DNA of 51,620 nt from an uncultured Eubacteriales bacterium (GTDB taxonomy: Bacteria > Bacillota > Clostridia > Christensenellales > Aristaeellaceae). Of this stretch, positions 1-10,552 are shown in pieces. Below the pieces are notes generated by a model. The model saw only the letters and a list, made by a program, of their open reading frames with translations. It was not told the DNA's origin and searched no databases. Location: assembly GCA_902764285.1 (NCBI GenBank), contig CACWVN010000009.1:1-51620 (forward strand), in the 5' to 3' direction. Within the stretch, counting starts at the first letter, position 1. Each line of letters opens with the position of its first letter. A program made the position numbers and the translations under genes.

Positions 1-3000
1 CACGTCAGCGACCTGACGGTGGACAACTCCACGCTGGCGGTGACGGGCAGCAACGGCGGCATGACGGTGACCGGCAACGCGGCCATCAAGGATACCGACC
101 GGACGGCGCCGGCATCGACCGCGACGATCCGTCTGCACGACACCGCGACGGTGCTGGGCACGCTGGATGTGCTGAATGCCTCGACGCTGGATCTGGTCTC
201 CACTGACGGCGGCATGTACGTCGGCAAGAAGACGACTATCAACGACCTGTCGCTGGCGGCCATCCAGCTGGGCGGCACCGGCGTGTTCGACGACGACGTG
301 ACCGTGAACATCTCCAAGCTGACGCTGAAGGCCGGCGGAGACGCGATCGTCAACGGCGTGATGGATGTCACCGGCAACCGCGGTGCCGACGGCGCGGTGG
401 ACAAGTTCGCCATCGTCGCCATGGATGCTGAGAAGAATCTGCGCATCGCGGATTATCCCGATGCTGCCGGCAGCCGCCAGGAGACCGCGCTGAACGTGAA
501 GGACGCCAGCGTGAACCTGCTGGCACGCCAGGGCGATATGGAGATCAGCCACATCAACGTGACTGACGCCATGGTCGTCGCCCATTCCAACAACGGCGCT
601 TACAGGTCCAAGACGCTGGATGTGCGATCCGCCGCGCTGGATATCAAGGGCTACAAGGGCGTGACGGTTGCCAGCGACGAGAACGACAGCGTTGAGGAGA
701 ATGGGTTCGAGGATTTCCAGACGGTCATCAACGTCATCGACAGCTTCGAAGACGACAGCATCACCGTGGTGGATCCCTTCACCGGCGCGAGCGAGACCAT
801 GCCGCTGGGCCTGACGGTGTTCAGCGATGTGGGCGGCATGGATTCTACCGACGTCGCCTACGAAGTGCTGTACAACCCGAACACCAGGAAGACGGTCTAC
901 AGCAGGAACGGGAAGTATTACAGCTTCACCTTCGGCGAACTGTCCGGCAGGGAGAAGGGCAAAGACCGGTTCGACGAGATCCCGGTGCCCGACGATCTGG
1001 CAGACTTCCAGACCAGAGGCGTTTACAGCCTGTACGCTTACAACTACAAGGCGAACCCCGCATACTACAACGAGGGCAACCGCGTCTATCTGGAGAAGGA
1101 GAACGCCTTCTACTACATGGACGAGAACGGCAACGTGCTGCTCTACGGCACGCTGGCCGACAAGGTGAAGGACGACTACGAGAACAAAGGCATCGACGGC
1201 AATACCAAGCTGTACACGCTGCGTGACGTGGGCGCGCCCAATTACTACGACGGCTGGTTTGCCGACAATGCCTCCATCAAGGTGGATGTCTTCGGCGACG
1301 TCGATATCCGCGATACCCTGCAGGTGTTCGATACCGTGATCGACATCACTTCCCGCGATGGCGCGCTCGCCGTTGCCGATTACTTCATCGACAACGACGG
1401 CGATGGCATCGGCGATATGATGGAACGCTCCGAATGGGATATCCGCGGCAGCGTGGTCAACACCCGTATCAATAAGAACATCCGCATTGACCACCTGGCC
1501 CTGACGGTATCCGTCATGGATATGGAAGTGGCCCGCGACGCCATCACGTCCAAGACCTGGTACATGATGGGCAGCAAGCTGAACGCCACTGCGGAAACCG
1601 CCGTGCAGGTCATCAACCCCGACGACCGCTACATGACGCCCGCGGTAATCGCGTTCTGGTCCAACGACGACCTGTATCTGATCCGCAGGGATTCCGAGCC
1701 CGACGCGCCGGTTTATGAACCGCTGGGCCTGCACGTCAACGTGCGCAACGGCGATGTGCTGTTCATCACCCGCGACGGCGAAGGCCACGATGCCAATACG
1801 ACCGATTTCTACGCGACTGCCAGCACCGTGGATATCGACGTCCGCGACCGCGTGGTCATCCCCGAGGCGATGGTGAACGTGGACGAGGCCTCCAACAACG
1901 GCGGTCACACTACCTTCACGGTTCCGAAGGGCTATGACCTGAAGGGCATGGATTCCGATACCGTTACCAACGCCGAGGTGTTCAAGCTGGTCGGCGGCGT
2001 CTACACGCCGATGACCGAGGAGAACTTCTCCCAGAGCGAGCGCGCCTACGGCTCCGAAGTGAACATCAAGTCCTCCGGCGTGGTGGACGAGGTCCACGCC
2101 GCCGCCGATAACCGCACGCCCAACAGCCACGTCAGCATCGCCAACTGGACCATCGAAGGCGCCACGCTGATCGACGGCAGCCTGAACGCGGGCATCGGCC
2201 AGAGCGACGTCACCGTCACCTCGCTGGGCGATGTGAGCCTGCTGTACAACCTGAACTACCTGCCCGAGGCCGACCGGATCGCGCCGCGCGAGCTGACGAT
2301 CATCGAAGGCAGCCACGTATCGCTGACCTCTACCGAAGGCGCGGTCGATCTGCTGTACGATTACGACAGCGCGCTGGACGACGAATCCACGCTCGCCTAT
2401 ACCAAGGGCGATTACGTGGGCGACAACGGCAAGGACATCACGACCGCCGTGCCGGACGTCGTCATCGCGGGCGATACGGCCAGCGGCCAGCGCTCCACGC
2501 TGGAGATCCTCTCCGCTGACGACCTGAAAGTCGCCGCCGTCGACTCGGTGTTCTCGGATGTGACCCTGCGGTCCACCGCCAGCAGCACCCTGTTCGACCG
2601 CATCGACGCGAAGCAGACGAACCTGCGCGTGATGGCGGAGGCCGACATCGAGGCCCTGCATCCCGATCACAGCGCGCTGATCCGCTTCGACGACAAGGAC
2701 AACCGCGACGATCCCAACAAGGACGCGCCCGCCAATGCTTCCCTCACGCTCAGCGCGGAGGGCGACATCGGCACCGAGGCCAACCCGCTGCACGTGGATA
2801 TCCCCGAGGCGCTGACGCTGACCGTTGAAAAGGTGACCAACCTGAACATCGACGCCTGGAAGCGCGACGCCAACGACGAGACGCTGAAGGATACCCGCGA
2901 ATACCTGATCAACCAGGGCTACAGCACTGACGTGGCCGAGCTGGTGTCCGGCGATTACCTGAACTACTCCGACGAGGAGTTCTACGCCACGGGCATCGAG

Positions 3001-6000
3001 GATCTGGACAGCGAGAAGTTGGCCCAGTGGCTGCTGGATCGCAGCGAGAACGTCTACAGGGATTCCACCGCTCCCGCCTGGACCAACATGGTCTCCTCCC
3101 AGGTCAACCTGCAGGATTACATCCTGGCTACGGCGGCCACGGACGGGGAAATCGAAAAGGTCTTCGGCAAGGAATTCGCCGACGCGGCCCGGGCCGCCAT
3201 GGCGGATGAGACCAGTCCCTACTATAATGATCCCGCCGAGGCCGAGCCGCAGCACACCATGCAGGAGATCCTGCTGGATGCCATACTGGTCGGCTCCAAC
3301 GACGAACAGCTGCAAGCGCTGTACGCGCTCGTGGATGACGAGATCATCTACAACAAGCTCTACGACGAAGGCATGATCACCTACACCGCGGTCGGCGCTG
3401 ACGGCCAGAGGGTGGACGGTTCCATGCAGGATCTGATCAACTACCTGATCAACAACGACGCGCCTTACGCCGAACAGCTGGAGGCCGCGCTGCTCGACGC
3501 CGCGACCGTCGCCAGCCAGCGGCACGCCGCCGATCTGGCACAGCAGCTGACCGCCGCCCAGGCGGACAAGGCTGCCGCCGACGCCGCCGCCAGGCAGGCC
3601 ACGGCCGACAAGCTGGCCGCCGACGCCGCCGCCCGCGCCCTGTACGCGGATCGCGCTGACGCCCAGGCCATGCTGACCAAGCTGGAGGCCGACTACCAGA
3701 CGATGGTGGACAACGGCGCCACTGCGAAGCAGCTCCGGGCCGCGCGCAACGCCATCGCGGCGCAGCAGCAGGCGGTGGATGCGCTGGATGCGCAGATCGC
3801 CGAACAGCAGGCCGCCGCTGAGGAAGCCATGGCCACCGCGACCGAGGCCAAGAACCAGGCGGCTGCCGCGCAGCAGACGATCCTCGCGCTGCAGCCCGAG
3901 ACGACCCGCGTGTCCGACAGGTACGCCGAATACAGCGAACTGGGCGGCGCGGAGACCGAAGCCGCCGCATGGCAGACGAGCGCCGAGCGCTCCGCTGCAG
4001 CCGCGGATGCTGCCCTGGCGACGGCGAACGCCGCTACCGGCAGGGCCGCAGAGGCCGCTTATGAAGACACGCTGAACGAACTGAACGCCAGCATCGCAAC
4101 GCTGCGCGGTGCCGACAGCTTCTCCGAAGCCTCCCTGGCCAACGCCATCGGGCTGAGCCAGCAGCTGCTGAACACCGCCAAGTCGCTGAAGGCTTCCGCC
4201 GACGCGTATCTGGTCGAAGCCAACCGGCAGTACGCCGAGGCTGAAGAAGAGTACCGCGTACGCCAGGATGCCAGGGCGACGGCGCAGATTGCGCTCGACG
4301 ACGCGCAGGCCGCGCTGGAAGCCGCGCAGACTCAGGCAGACGCCGATGCGGCTGCTCTGGAGCAGGCGCAGGCGAGCGGCACCGCGACCGAGGAACAGCT
4401 GGCAGCGCTGACGGAAGCCGCCAACGCATCCGCTGAGGCTCTGGCCGAGGCGCAGGCCGTCGAGACCGCCGCGCAGGCCGCCATGGACGCCGCTGCTGCC
4501 GCGCTGATGGCAGCCGAGACCAGGGTGGAGGAGCGCAGGGCCGGCGTGACGCGCACGGAAGACGTGATCGCCGCCGCCCAGGATGCCATCGCAGGCGCCG
4601 ATGGGCTGGGCTACGCGCTCAGCAACACCTTCGTCGATCCCGACGCCCGCCGGTTCAACGTGAACATCGGCCAGGCGAACGCGGGCGGCGAGATCAACAT
4701 CGCCAACGAAGGCGATATCAACGTGGTCGTTGACAGCGGCATCAAGGTGCCCGACTACGTGACGCTCAGCGACAGCGACGTCACCGTGGGCAGCGTGGTG
4801 AGCAACCGGGGCAACGTAAGCATCATCAACCGGTCCGGTTCCATCCTCGCCGCGGACAACGGCGGGCAGGAGAACGTGCATGGCGATGCCATCACGCTGG
4901 AAGCCCGCGATTCCATCGGCAGCCTGGATACCACCTTCACCGTCGAAGAGACCGCCATCACGCCCACCCGCGTGGCGACCGCCACTCTGGTGAACACCGA
5001 TACCAAGACGCCGTTCGGCGGCATCATCGGCATCGAGACGGCCGAGCGGTTCGAAGACATCACCGCGCCCGACGGAACACTGTACACCGATGAGTTCACG
5101 CTGGTACCGGTCGTGCTGGTCGACGGAGACGGCAACCGCGTCGAAGCCCAGATGACCATCAAGGATCTGCGCGAACTGTACGCGAAGGACGGCAACGTGA
5201 AGGTCACCTTCGGCGTGATGGATCCCGAGACCGACGAACAGACCGGCTCCGCGGCCATCGTGGAAGTGCGCTACGACTGGGTGCGCGAACACGACGAGAC
5301 CGAGGGCACCGAACTGAACGCCATCGCCCATAACGGCGATATCTACCTGACCGAGAAGACCGGCGATGTGGGCGCGGGCGAGATTCGCGCCGCCGGCGAC
5401 GTGGTCATGAACGTTCCGACCGGCGCCATCGCCCTGAAGGACGACCGCACCACCGCGCAGGTGGGCGGCGAGATGACCGTGAACGCCCAGGGCGACGTCA
5501 ACCTCATCTCCGAGGGCGATCTGACCCTGAACCTGAACACCGATACCAACCACGTGGAGATCACCACGAACGACGCGACCGGCGCCGGCGATATCACCAT
5601 CGTCAGCGAGAGCGAGAAGCCGTTGACCGGTTCCGCGCTCTCCAACGGCAGCGTGGATATCCGCAACGGCGGTGACATCGGCACGGCGGACCAGCCGATG
5701 CTGATCGACACCGACGCTGAAAACGGCGGTACGGCCCACATCGAAGGCGACAACGTGAACGTCACCCAGCAGGAAGGCGCGCTGGTGGTGGATGAAATCA
5801 TCGCCGACGGCGATCTGAACCTGGATGTGGGCGGCGACATCACCGATGCCGGCAACACCGGCCTGGGCGATGTGATGGATCGCGTCACCAAGGCCCAGCA
5901 GAAACTGACCGAAGCCGAGCGCCAGCTGGCCGAGGCGGAACTGGCCAGGGATATGCTGACCTACGACGACCAGGTGGCGAAGGCCATTGAAAATGTCACG

Positions 6001-9000
6001 AACGCCACCAACGCGCTGGAGAACGCCAGGACCGAGGCGGTCGCGGCCGAGCAGAATGCGGCCGACGCCAACGACGCGCTGGCGCAGGCGCAGGAGAATT
6101 ACGCCAAGGCCATCGCCGAAAACGGCGCCCTGAGCGACGAGGCGCTGGAGGCCGAGCGCGGGCTGCGGCTGGCCGAACAGGCCGCTCAGGCTGCGGAAGA
6201 GGCGCTCAAGGAGGCCAACAGGAACGTCGCTGACGCCCAGAAGGCGCTGGATCAGGCGAACAGCGATCCCGTCATCAAGCTGGCCGAGGCTATGGGTGCC
6301 ATCGAGCAGGCCAGGGCTGACGGCGCCAGCGACGAAGAACTGGCGAAGATGATCGACAAGGCTGTGAGCGATTACCGTTCCAGCTATCCCAAGAACGGCG
6401 AGTACACCGACAAGGTGCTGCTGAGCGATCTGGAGCGCGAGAAGGCCGAGGCCGCTCTGAAGGTGGCCCAGGGCAAGACCGCGCAGGCGCAGGCCGCGCT
6501 GGAGGAAGCGCAGAATGCCGGCGACGAAGCGGCCATCGCCAGGGCGCAGGCCGCGCTGGATGCCGCTCAGGCCGCCGAGGCCGAGAAGGCCCAGGCACTG
6601 GCTGACGCGCAGGCGGCGCTGGCGCAGGCGGTCGCCGAGACCGAAGCCGCCGTGAAGGCCGCTGACGACGCGAAGCAGACCCGCGATCACGCCGCTGGCG
6701 CGCTGGAGATCGCCGAGGACGCGCTGGCCGCCCAGGTGGGCGCCAACGACGCCCGCCGCGAGCTGGAGGCCGCGCAGGCGGCGATGGACAACGCCAAGAC
6801 CGACGAGGCAACGGCTGCCGCGCAGGCGGCGATCGACCAGGCGCTGACCAAGCTGGCCGCAGAGGAATACCTGCTGGGCGCCGAGGAGCACCTGTTCGAC
6901 ACCTTCGAGAAGTACCCGGATGCCGTTGACCGCGACGTCGAGACGCTGAAGCAGGCTGCGAACGCGGCGCAGGAAGCGCTGGCTGCGGCCGAGACCGAAG
7001 CCGACAAGGCCGCCGCTCAGGCGGAGCTGGACAAGGCGAACGAGCTGCTGGCTGCGGCCCAGGCGGTCGAGGAGGCCAAGACGGCCGTCGCGCTGGTCGA
7101 GGCGAAGGAAGCGGCGGAAGATGCCGAGCGACAGGCTCAGGCGGAATCCGACGCGGCCGAGGCTGCGAAGGCGGACGCCGAGACCGCAAAGGCCGAGGCT
7201 GAAGCCGCGAACGCAGATGCGCAGGCGGCGCTCGCCGAGGCGCAGGCTGCGGCCCAGGCGGCGCAGGAAGCGCTGGATAACGCGCAGACCGCAGAAGAGA
7301 AGACAGCTGCCCAGCAGGCGCTGGCCGACGCGCAGCAGGCGCTGAAGGATGCTGAAGCCGATGCTGCCGCCAAGGCAGAGGCGCTGGCGGAAGCCACCCA
7401 GACGCTGACTGAAGCGACTGAGAACGCGGCCGACAAGGCCGAAGCGCTGACCCAGGCGCAGACGGATCTGGCGCGGGCCGAGGCCGACCAGAAGCTGGCG
7501 GACGACATGCTGAACCGCATGGACGAAGCCGTGGCGGCCGAGGAGATTGAAGCCCAGGCCCAGGCGGCGCTGGATAACGCGCAGACCGACGAAGAGAAGG
7601 CTGCGGCCCAGGCAGCGCTGGACAACGCAAAGATCAACACTGAAAAGGCACAGGATGCGCTGGCTGCCGCCAAGCAGGCTGTGGATTCCGCTGCGGAGCG
7701 CAACGAAGCCCTCGCGGAGGTTGAAGCGGCCAAGGCTCTGGATGACACCGCGCAGGCCGTACTGGACGAAGCGACGAACAACTACACTGCCGCCCGCGAA
7801 TACGCCGAGAAGCTGGCGGGCGCGCAGGCTGCGCTGGATGCCGCCAAGCAGGCTGTCTCCGACGCGCAGGCCGCGCTGAACGACGCGAAGGCCGCCGGCG
7901 ACGCCGACGCCATCGCCGCCGCGCAGGCGGCTCTGGACCAGGCCAAGGCCGACCAGAGGGACGCCGAAGCGCTGGTCAGGGAAGCGAACCGGAACAGCGC
8001 CGCTGCCAACGCGGCCCTGCAGGACGCCTATGACGCCATGAAGGCTGCCGAGGAGACCAAGGCCGAGACCGCCGAGAACCTGGCAACGGCCCGGCAGAAC
8101 CTGGCGGAGGCCGAGCAGAAGCTGGCGAACGACACCGAACTGGCCGCCGCTGCCGCGGATGCCGCGGATGCCAAGATCGCCCTGGACGAAGCTCAGGCGA
8201 TGCTGCAGAACGCGCAGAACGCGCAGAACGAAGTGACCGGGCTGATCGCACAGCTGCCCGCCGCGGAGCAGGCGCTGGCTGAAGCCCAGAAGGCGTACGA
8301 CGAAGCTTACCAGGATTACCTGGCCGCCAACACCGGCATTGTCGCCGCGGGCGAAGGCGCCAGCGACGTCGACAGCAAGAGCGATGCGCTCGACAAGGCT
8401 GAACAGGCTCTGGAGAAGGCCAAGGAAGACCTGAAGCAGATCGTGGACGATATCGAAGCGATCGTGCCGGACGCCGGCCTGACGGAGGCTGAGGAAGCGC
8501 TGCGCGCCGCCGAGGAGAACGCCAACAAGGCCGACCGCGCGCTGGCCGACGCCGAGGATGTGAAGGCGGCGCAGGACAAGGCGCTGGCCGATGCCGAGCA
8601 GGCGCTGGCCGATGCGCAGAAGGCGCTGGAGGACAGCCGCGCGACCGCGACCCACGATGAACTCGTGGTGCTGCAGACCGCCGTGGACGAGGCGCAGGCC
8701 AAGCGTGACAACGCTGCCGAGAACGCGCAGAACGCCGCGGATGCCGTGGCCAAGGCTGCTGCCGACAAGGCGGCTGCGGATGACGCGGTGAAGGCCGCGC
8801 AGGACGCCCTGGAAGCCACCAAGCAGGCGGCCGACGCCAAGAACGACCAGGCACTGGCCGACGCCGTTGCCGACGCTCAGAAGGCCGCGGATGACGCCGC
8901 ACAGGCTTCCCAGAACGCCGATGCCAACCTGAACGACAAAGTGAACGAATATGGACCGATCGCTGAGGACGTGTCCGGTACGTCCGGCGCTGTGGATCCC

Positions 9001-10497
9001 AACCGCAAGACCGGCGACGCGGCCATCCGCGTGTCGGGCGACGCCGATATCACTTCCGGCGGCAATATCGCCGGCAAGGACGGCGGCAGCCTGACGGTGG
9101 ATACCGACGGCACGCTGAAGGTCACCGCGGCCGGTGACGTGGACATCCAGTCCTCCGAGGACGTGAACATCGACAGCGTGAAGGCCGGCGGCGACGTCGA
9201 TATCACCGCGAACGGCGATATCACCTCCGTGGGCGAAAGCCCGGCGATCACCGGCGACAAGGTGACGCTGGACGCCATCTCCACCGGCGACAACACCTCT
9301 CACATCGGCTCCGACGACGGCAAGCCGATGGTGGTGGACGCCGACGAACTGGGCGTCCGCGGCGACGAAGCGGCCATCGACGTCAAGGGCGATGTGAAGC
9401 TGGACGACATCGTGGCCCAGCAGGCTTCCATCAAGGCGGATGGCAACATCAGCCAGCAGGATGGCACGCAGCTGGATGTCAGCGAACTCGATCTCCGCGC
9501 CGGCGGCAATATCGGTTCCAGACAGGATCCGATCGTCACCAACAGCGATGTGATCTCCGCTACCGGTCGCAACGTGTACCTCGACAACAAGTCCAGAGAC
9601 CTGCTGGTGGATAAGATCAAGGGCAGGGAAGTGGTGATCGACACCAACGGCAACATCAACACCACGCCCAAGGGTCTGATTTCCGCCCACGATCTCACCA
9701 TCCGCGCGCTGGACAACATCGGCGCAAAGACCCGGCCGATCCGCCTGTACGTGGACGGCAAGCTGAGACTGGAATCCCTGCGCGGCAGGATCTGGTACAA
9801 GAACTTCTTCCGCCGTGCCGGCAGCAAGAAGGACGACGGCTGGAGGCTGCTGGTGGATCCCGAGACGCAGATCAGCGTGTACGGCATGTTCGCCGACGGC
9901 GCCTGGCTGGAAGTGACCGGCACCGCCCACTATGCGCGGCTGATCTTCCCGGATCTGGCCGAGGGCATCCTGGATTGCGAGTGCGAGACCCTGACCGATT
10001 ACTACGAGGACTGCCTGGCCGATAAGATCGCGGCGGCGAACCTGCTGATCGAAAACAGCGACAACGAGGTTTGCAAGCGGCTGTGGAAGCTGATCGCCGA
10101 CGGCAGGACGCTGTACGACTTCGTGCTGGGTATCTTCGCACCGACGCAGCCGGTCTGCACCAGCAAGATGTACTTCGAAATCGACTTCGGCAAGCTGGAC
10201 AGCAACTATGACGGCGAGCTGGAAGGCGAAGCGGTGTACGTGATGCTGTGCGTGGAAGGCAAGATGGTCTGCGTGCAGGCGATCGTCGAAGACGGCAAGA
10301 TCCATCTGGTGCTGGATCGCCTGGGCATGGAGAAGGCGGACTTCGGATACACCCAGTTCGTGATCGTGGACGAGACGACCTTCGCCGAGCTCTTCGTAAA
10401 CGGCGAGGTGGAGCCCGACAGCCTGATGGATTCCAACGGCAAACCCGTCGACTTTGAAGCCTACATGGCCGAAAAGGAAGCCACGGTTTCCGTGTGA
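1..10497 (+). CDS. Giant filamentous-adhesin-like surface protein, 3' part (5' end outside window)
   Basis: The frame is open at base 1, so this is the last 3498 residues of a larger protein. Residue numbers count from base 1. Short beta-solenoid repeats (GDVDI, GDINVVV, GGDITDAG types) fill most of residues 1-1150, 1540-1955 and 2985-3275. A motif of the form G-x-I-G-x(5,6)-P-x-x-[VI] recurs near residues 921, 1891, 3170 and 3238, as in large haemagglutinin-like or LktA-like adhesins. Two alanine-rich helical blocks (about 1157-1537 and 1959-2984) interrupt the solenoid. The last roughly 240 residues form a different, non-repetitive domain with about seven cysteines. No LPXTG, SLH or C-terminal membrane segment is visible, so the anchor is unknown or lies in the missing N-terminus. 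The likely role is a cell-surface or secreted adhesin, by architecture only. A LytTR regulator follows 110 bases downstream. Confidence 0.75.
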   Translation, partial: HVSDLTVDNSTLAVTGSNGGMTVTGNAAIKDTDRTAPASTATIRLHDTATVLGTLDVLNASTLDLVSTDGGMYVGKKTTINDLSLAAIQLGGTGVFDDDVTVNISKLTLKAGGDAIVNGVMDVTGNRGADGAVDKFAIVAMDAEKNLRIADYPDAAGSRQETALNVKDASVNLLARQGDMEISHINVTDAMVVAHSNNGAYRSKTLDVRSAALDIKGYKGVTVASDENDSVEENGFEDFQTVINVIDSFEDDSITVVDPFTGASETMPLGLTVFSDVGGMDSTDVAYEVLYNPNTRKTVYSRNGKYYSFTFGELSGREKGKDRFDEIPVPDDLADFQTRGVYSLYAYNYKANPAYYNEGNRVYLEKENAFYYMDENGNVLLYGTLADKVKDDYENKGIDGNTKLYTLRDVGAPNYYDGWFADNASIKVDVFGDVDIRDTLQVFDTVIDITSRDGALAVADYFIDNDGDGIGDMMERSEWDIRGSVVNTRINKNIRIDHLALTVSVMDMEVARDAITSKTWYMMGSKLNATAETAVQVINPDDRYMTPAVIAFWSNDDLYLIRRDSEPDAPVYEPLGLHVNVRNGDVLFITRDGEGHDANTTDFYATASTVDIDVRDRVVIPEAMVNVDEASNNGGHTTFTVPKGYDLKGMDSDTVTNAEVFKLVGGVYTPMTEENFSQSERAYGSEVNIKSSGVVDEVHAAADNRTPNSHVSIANWTIEGATLIDGSLNAGIGQSDVTVTSLGDVSLLYNLNYLPEADRIAPRELTIIEGSHVSLTSTEGAVDLLYDYDSALDDESTLAYTKGDYVGDNGKDITTAVPDVVIAGDTASGQRSTLEILSADDLKVAAVDSVFSDVTLRSTASSTLFDRIDAKQTNLRVMAEADIEALHPDHSALIRFDDKDNRDDPNKDAPANASLTLSAEGDIGTEANPLHVDIPEALTLTVEKVTNLNIDAWKRDANDETLKDTREYLINQGYSTDVAELVSGDYLNYSDEEFYATGIEDLDSEKLAQWLLDRSENVYRDSTAPAWTNMVSSQVNLQDYILATAATDGEIEKVFGKEFADAARAAMADETSPYYNDPAEAEPQHTMQEILLDAILVGSNDEQLQALYALVDDEIIYNKLYDEGMITYTAVGADGQRVDGSMQDLINYLINNDAPYAEQLEAALLDAATVASQRHAADLAQQLTAAQADKAAADAAARQATADKLAADAAARALYADRADAQAMLTKLEADYQTMVDNGATAKQLRAARNAIAAQQQAVDALDAQIAEQQAAAEEAMATATEAKNQAAAAQQTILALQPETTRVSDRYAEYSELGGAETEAAAWQTSAERSAAAADAALATANAATGRAAEAAYEDTLNELNASIATLRGADSFSEASLANAIGLSQQLLNTAKSLKASADAYLVEANRQYAEAEEEYRVRQDARATAQIALDDAQAALEAAQTQADADAAALEQAQASGTATEEQLAALTEAANASAEALAEAQAVETAAQAAMDAAAAALMAAETRVEERRAGVTRTEDVIAAAQDAIAGADGLGYALSNTFVDPDARRFNVNIGQANAGGEINIANEGDINVVVDSGIKVPDYVTLSDSDVTVGSVVSNRGNVSIINRSGSILAADNGGQENVHGDAITLEARDSIGSLDTTFTVEETAITPTRVATATLVNTDTKTPFGGIIGIETAERFEDITAPDGTLYTDEFTLVPVVLVDGDGNRVEAQMTIKDLRELYAKDGNVKVTFGVMDPETDEQTGSAAIVEVRYDWVREHDETEGTELNAIAHNGDIYLTEKTGDVGAGEIRAAGDVVMNVPTGAIALKDDRTTAQVGGEMTVNAQGDVNLISEGDLTLNLNTDTNHVEITTNDATGAGDITIVSESEKPLTGSALSNGSVDIRNGGDIGTADQPMLIDTDAENGGTAHIEGDNVNVTQQEGALVVDEIIADGDLNLDVGGDITDAGNTGLGDVMDRVTKAQQKLTEAERQLAEAELARDMLTYDDQVAKAIENVTNATNALENARTEAVAAEQNAADANDALAQAQENYAKAIAENGALSDEALEAERGLRLAEQAAQAAEEALKEANRNVADAQKALDQANSDPVIKLAEAMGAIEQARADGASDEELAKMIDKAVSDYRSSYPKNGEYTDKVLLSDLEREKAEAALKVAQGKTAQAQAALEEAQNAGDEAAIARAQAALDAAQAAEAEKAQALADAQAALAQAVAETEAAVKAADDAKQTRDHAAGALEIAEDALAAQVGANDARRELEAAQAAMDNAKTDEATAAAQAAIDQALTKLAAEEYLLGAEEHLFDTFEKYPDAVDRDVETLKQAANAAQEALAAAETEADKAAAQAELDKANELLAAAQAVEEAKTAVALVEAKEAAEDAERQAQAESDAAEAAKADAETAKAEAEAANADAQAALAEAQAAAQAAQEALDNAQTAEEKTAAQQALADAQQALKDAEADAAAKAEALAEATQTLTEATENAADKAEALTQAQTDLARAEADQKLADDMLNRMDEAVAAEEIEAQAQAALDNAQTDEEKAAAQAALDNAKINTEKAQDALAAAKQAVDSAAERNEALAEVEAAKALDDTAQAVLDEATNNYTAAREYAEKLAGAQAALDAAKQAVSDAQAALNDAKAAGDADAIAAAQAALDQAKADQRDAEALVREANRNSAAANAALQDAYDAMKAAEETKAETAENLATARQNLAEAEQKLANDTELAAAAADAADAKIALDEAQAMLQNAQNAQNEVTGLIAQLPAAEQALAEAQKAYDEAYQDYLAANTGIVAAGEGASDVDSKSDALDKAEQALEKAKEDLKQIVDDIEAIVPDAGLTEAEEALRAAEENANKADRALADAEDVKAAQDKALADAEQALADAQKALEDSRATATHDELVVLQTAVDEAQAKRDNAAENAQNAADAVAKAAADKAAADDAVKAAQDALEATKQAADAKNDQALADAVADAQKAADDAAQASQNADANLNDKVNEYGPIAEDVSGTSGAVDPNRKTGDAAIRVSGDADITSGGNIAGKDGGSLTVDTDGTLKVTAAGDVDIQSSEDVNIDSVKAGGDVDITANGDITSVGESPAITGDKVTLDAISTGDNTSHIGSDDGKPMVVDADELGVRGDEAAIDVKGDVKLDDIVAQQASIKADGNISQQDGTQLDVSELDLRAGGNIGSRQDPIVTNSDVISATGRNVYLDNKSRDLLVDKIKGREVVIDTNGNINTTPKGLISAHDLTIRALDNIGAKTRPIRLYVDGKLRLESLRGRIWYKNFFRRAGSKKDDGWRLLVDPETQISVYGMFADGAWLEVTGTAHYARLIFPDLAEGILDCECETLTDYYEDCLADKIAAANLLIENSDNEVCKRLWKLIADGRTLYDFVLGIFAPTQPVCTSKMYFEIDFGKLDSNYDGELEGEAVYVMLCVEGKMVCVQAIVEDGKIHLVLDRLGMEKADFGYTQFVIVDETTFAELFVNGEVEPDSLMDSNGKPVDFEAYMAEKEATVSV
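3469..4611 (+). other. Alanine-rich helical block 1 inside the giant adhesin
   Basis: About 380 codons dominated by Ala, Gln, Glu, Asp and Lys with almost no Gly or Pro. This composition indicates long alpha-helix or coiled coil. The flanking segments are Gly/Asp/Val-rich solenoid: the block ends near DGLGYALSNTF, after which beta repeats resume (GGEINIANEGDINVV). It is domain-level annotation from composition, not a modelled structure. Confidence 0.6.
5875..8950 (+). repeat. Alanine-rich helical block 2 with helix-turn-helix repeats
   Basis: About 1025 codons of alanine-rich helix. Within it a unit resembling AQAALDNAQTDEEKAAAQ followed by ALDxA recurs at nucleotides near 6487, 6775, 6967, 7261, 7558 and 7867. 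It reads as two helices joined by a short T/G-D-E turn. Two copies (7272 and 7569) are also nearly identical in DNA over about 30 bases, which points to internal duplication. The block begins immediately after solenoid repeat GGDITDAGNTGLGD and ends before GDAAIRVSGDADITSGG. Confidence 0.6.
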
Positions 10498-10552
10498 TCC
10501 GCAGCCGGATAACAACGACCCATACCGACGCAAAATCGGTGTGATGGATGCG

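Noticed and set aside
3449-8902. Several minus-strand Arg/Pro- or Ser/Ala-rich frames opposite the helical blocks
   Set aside because: They arise from the repetitive GCG/CAG/GAG codons of the adhesin and change composition with its repeats.
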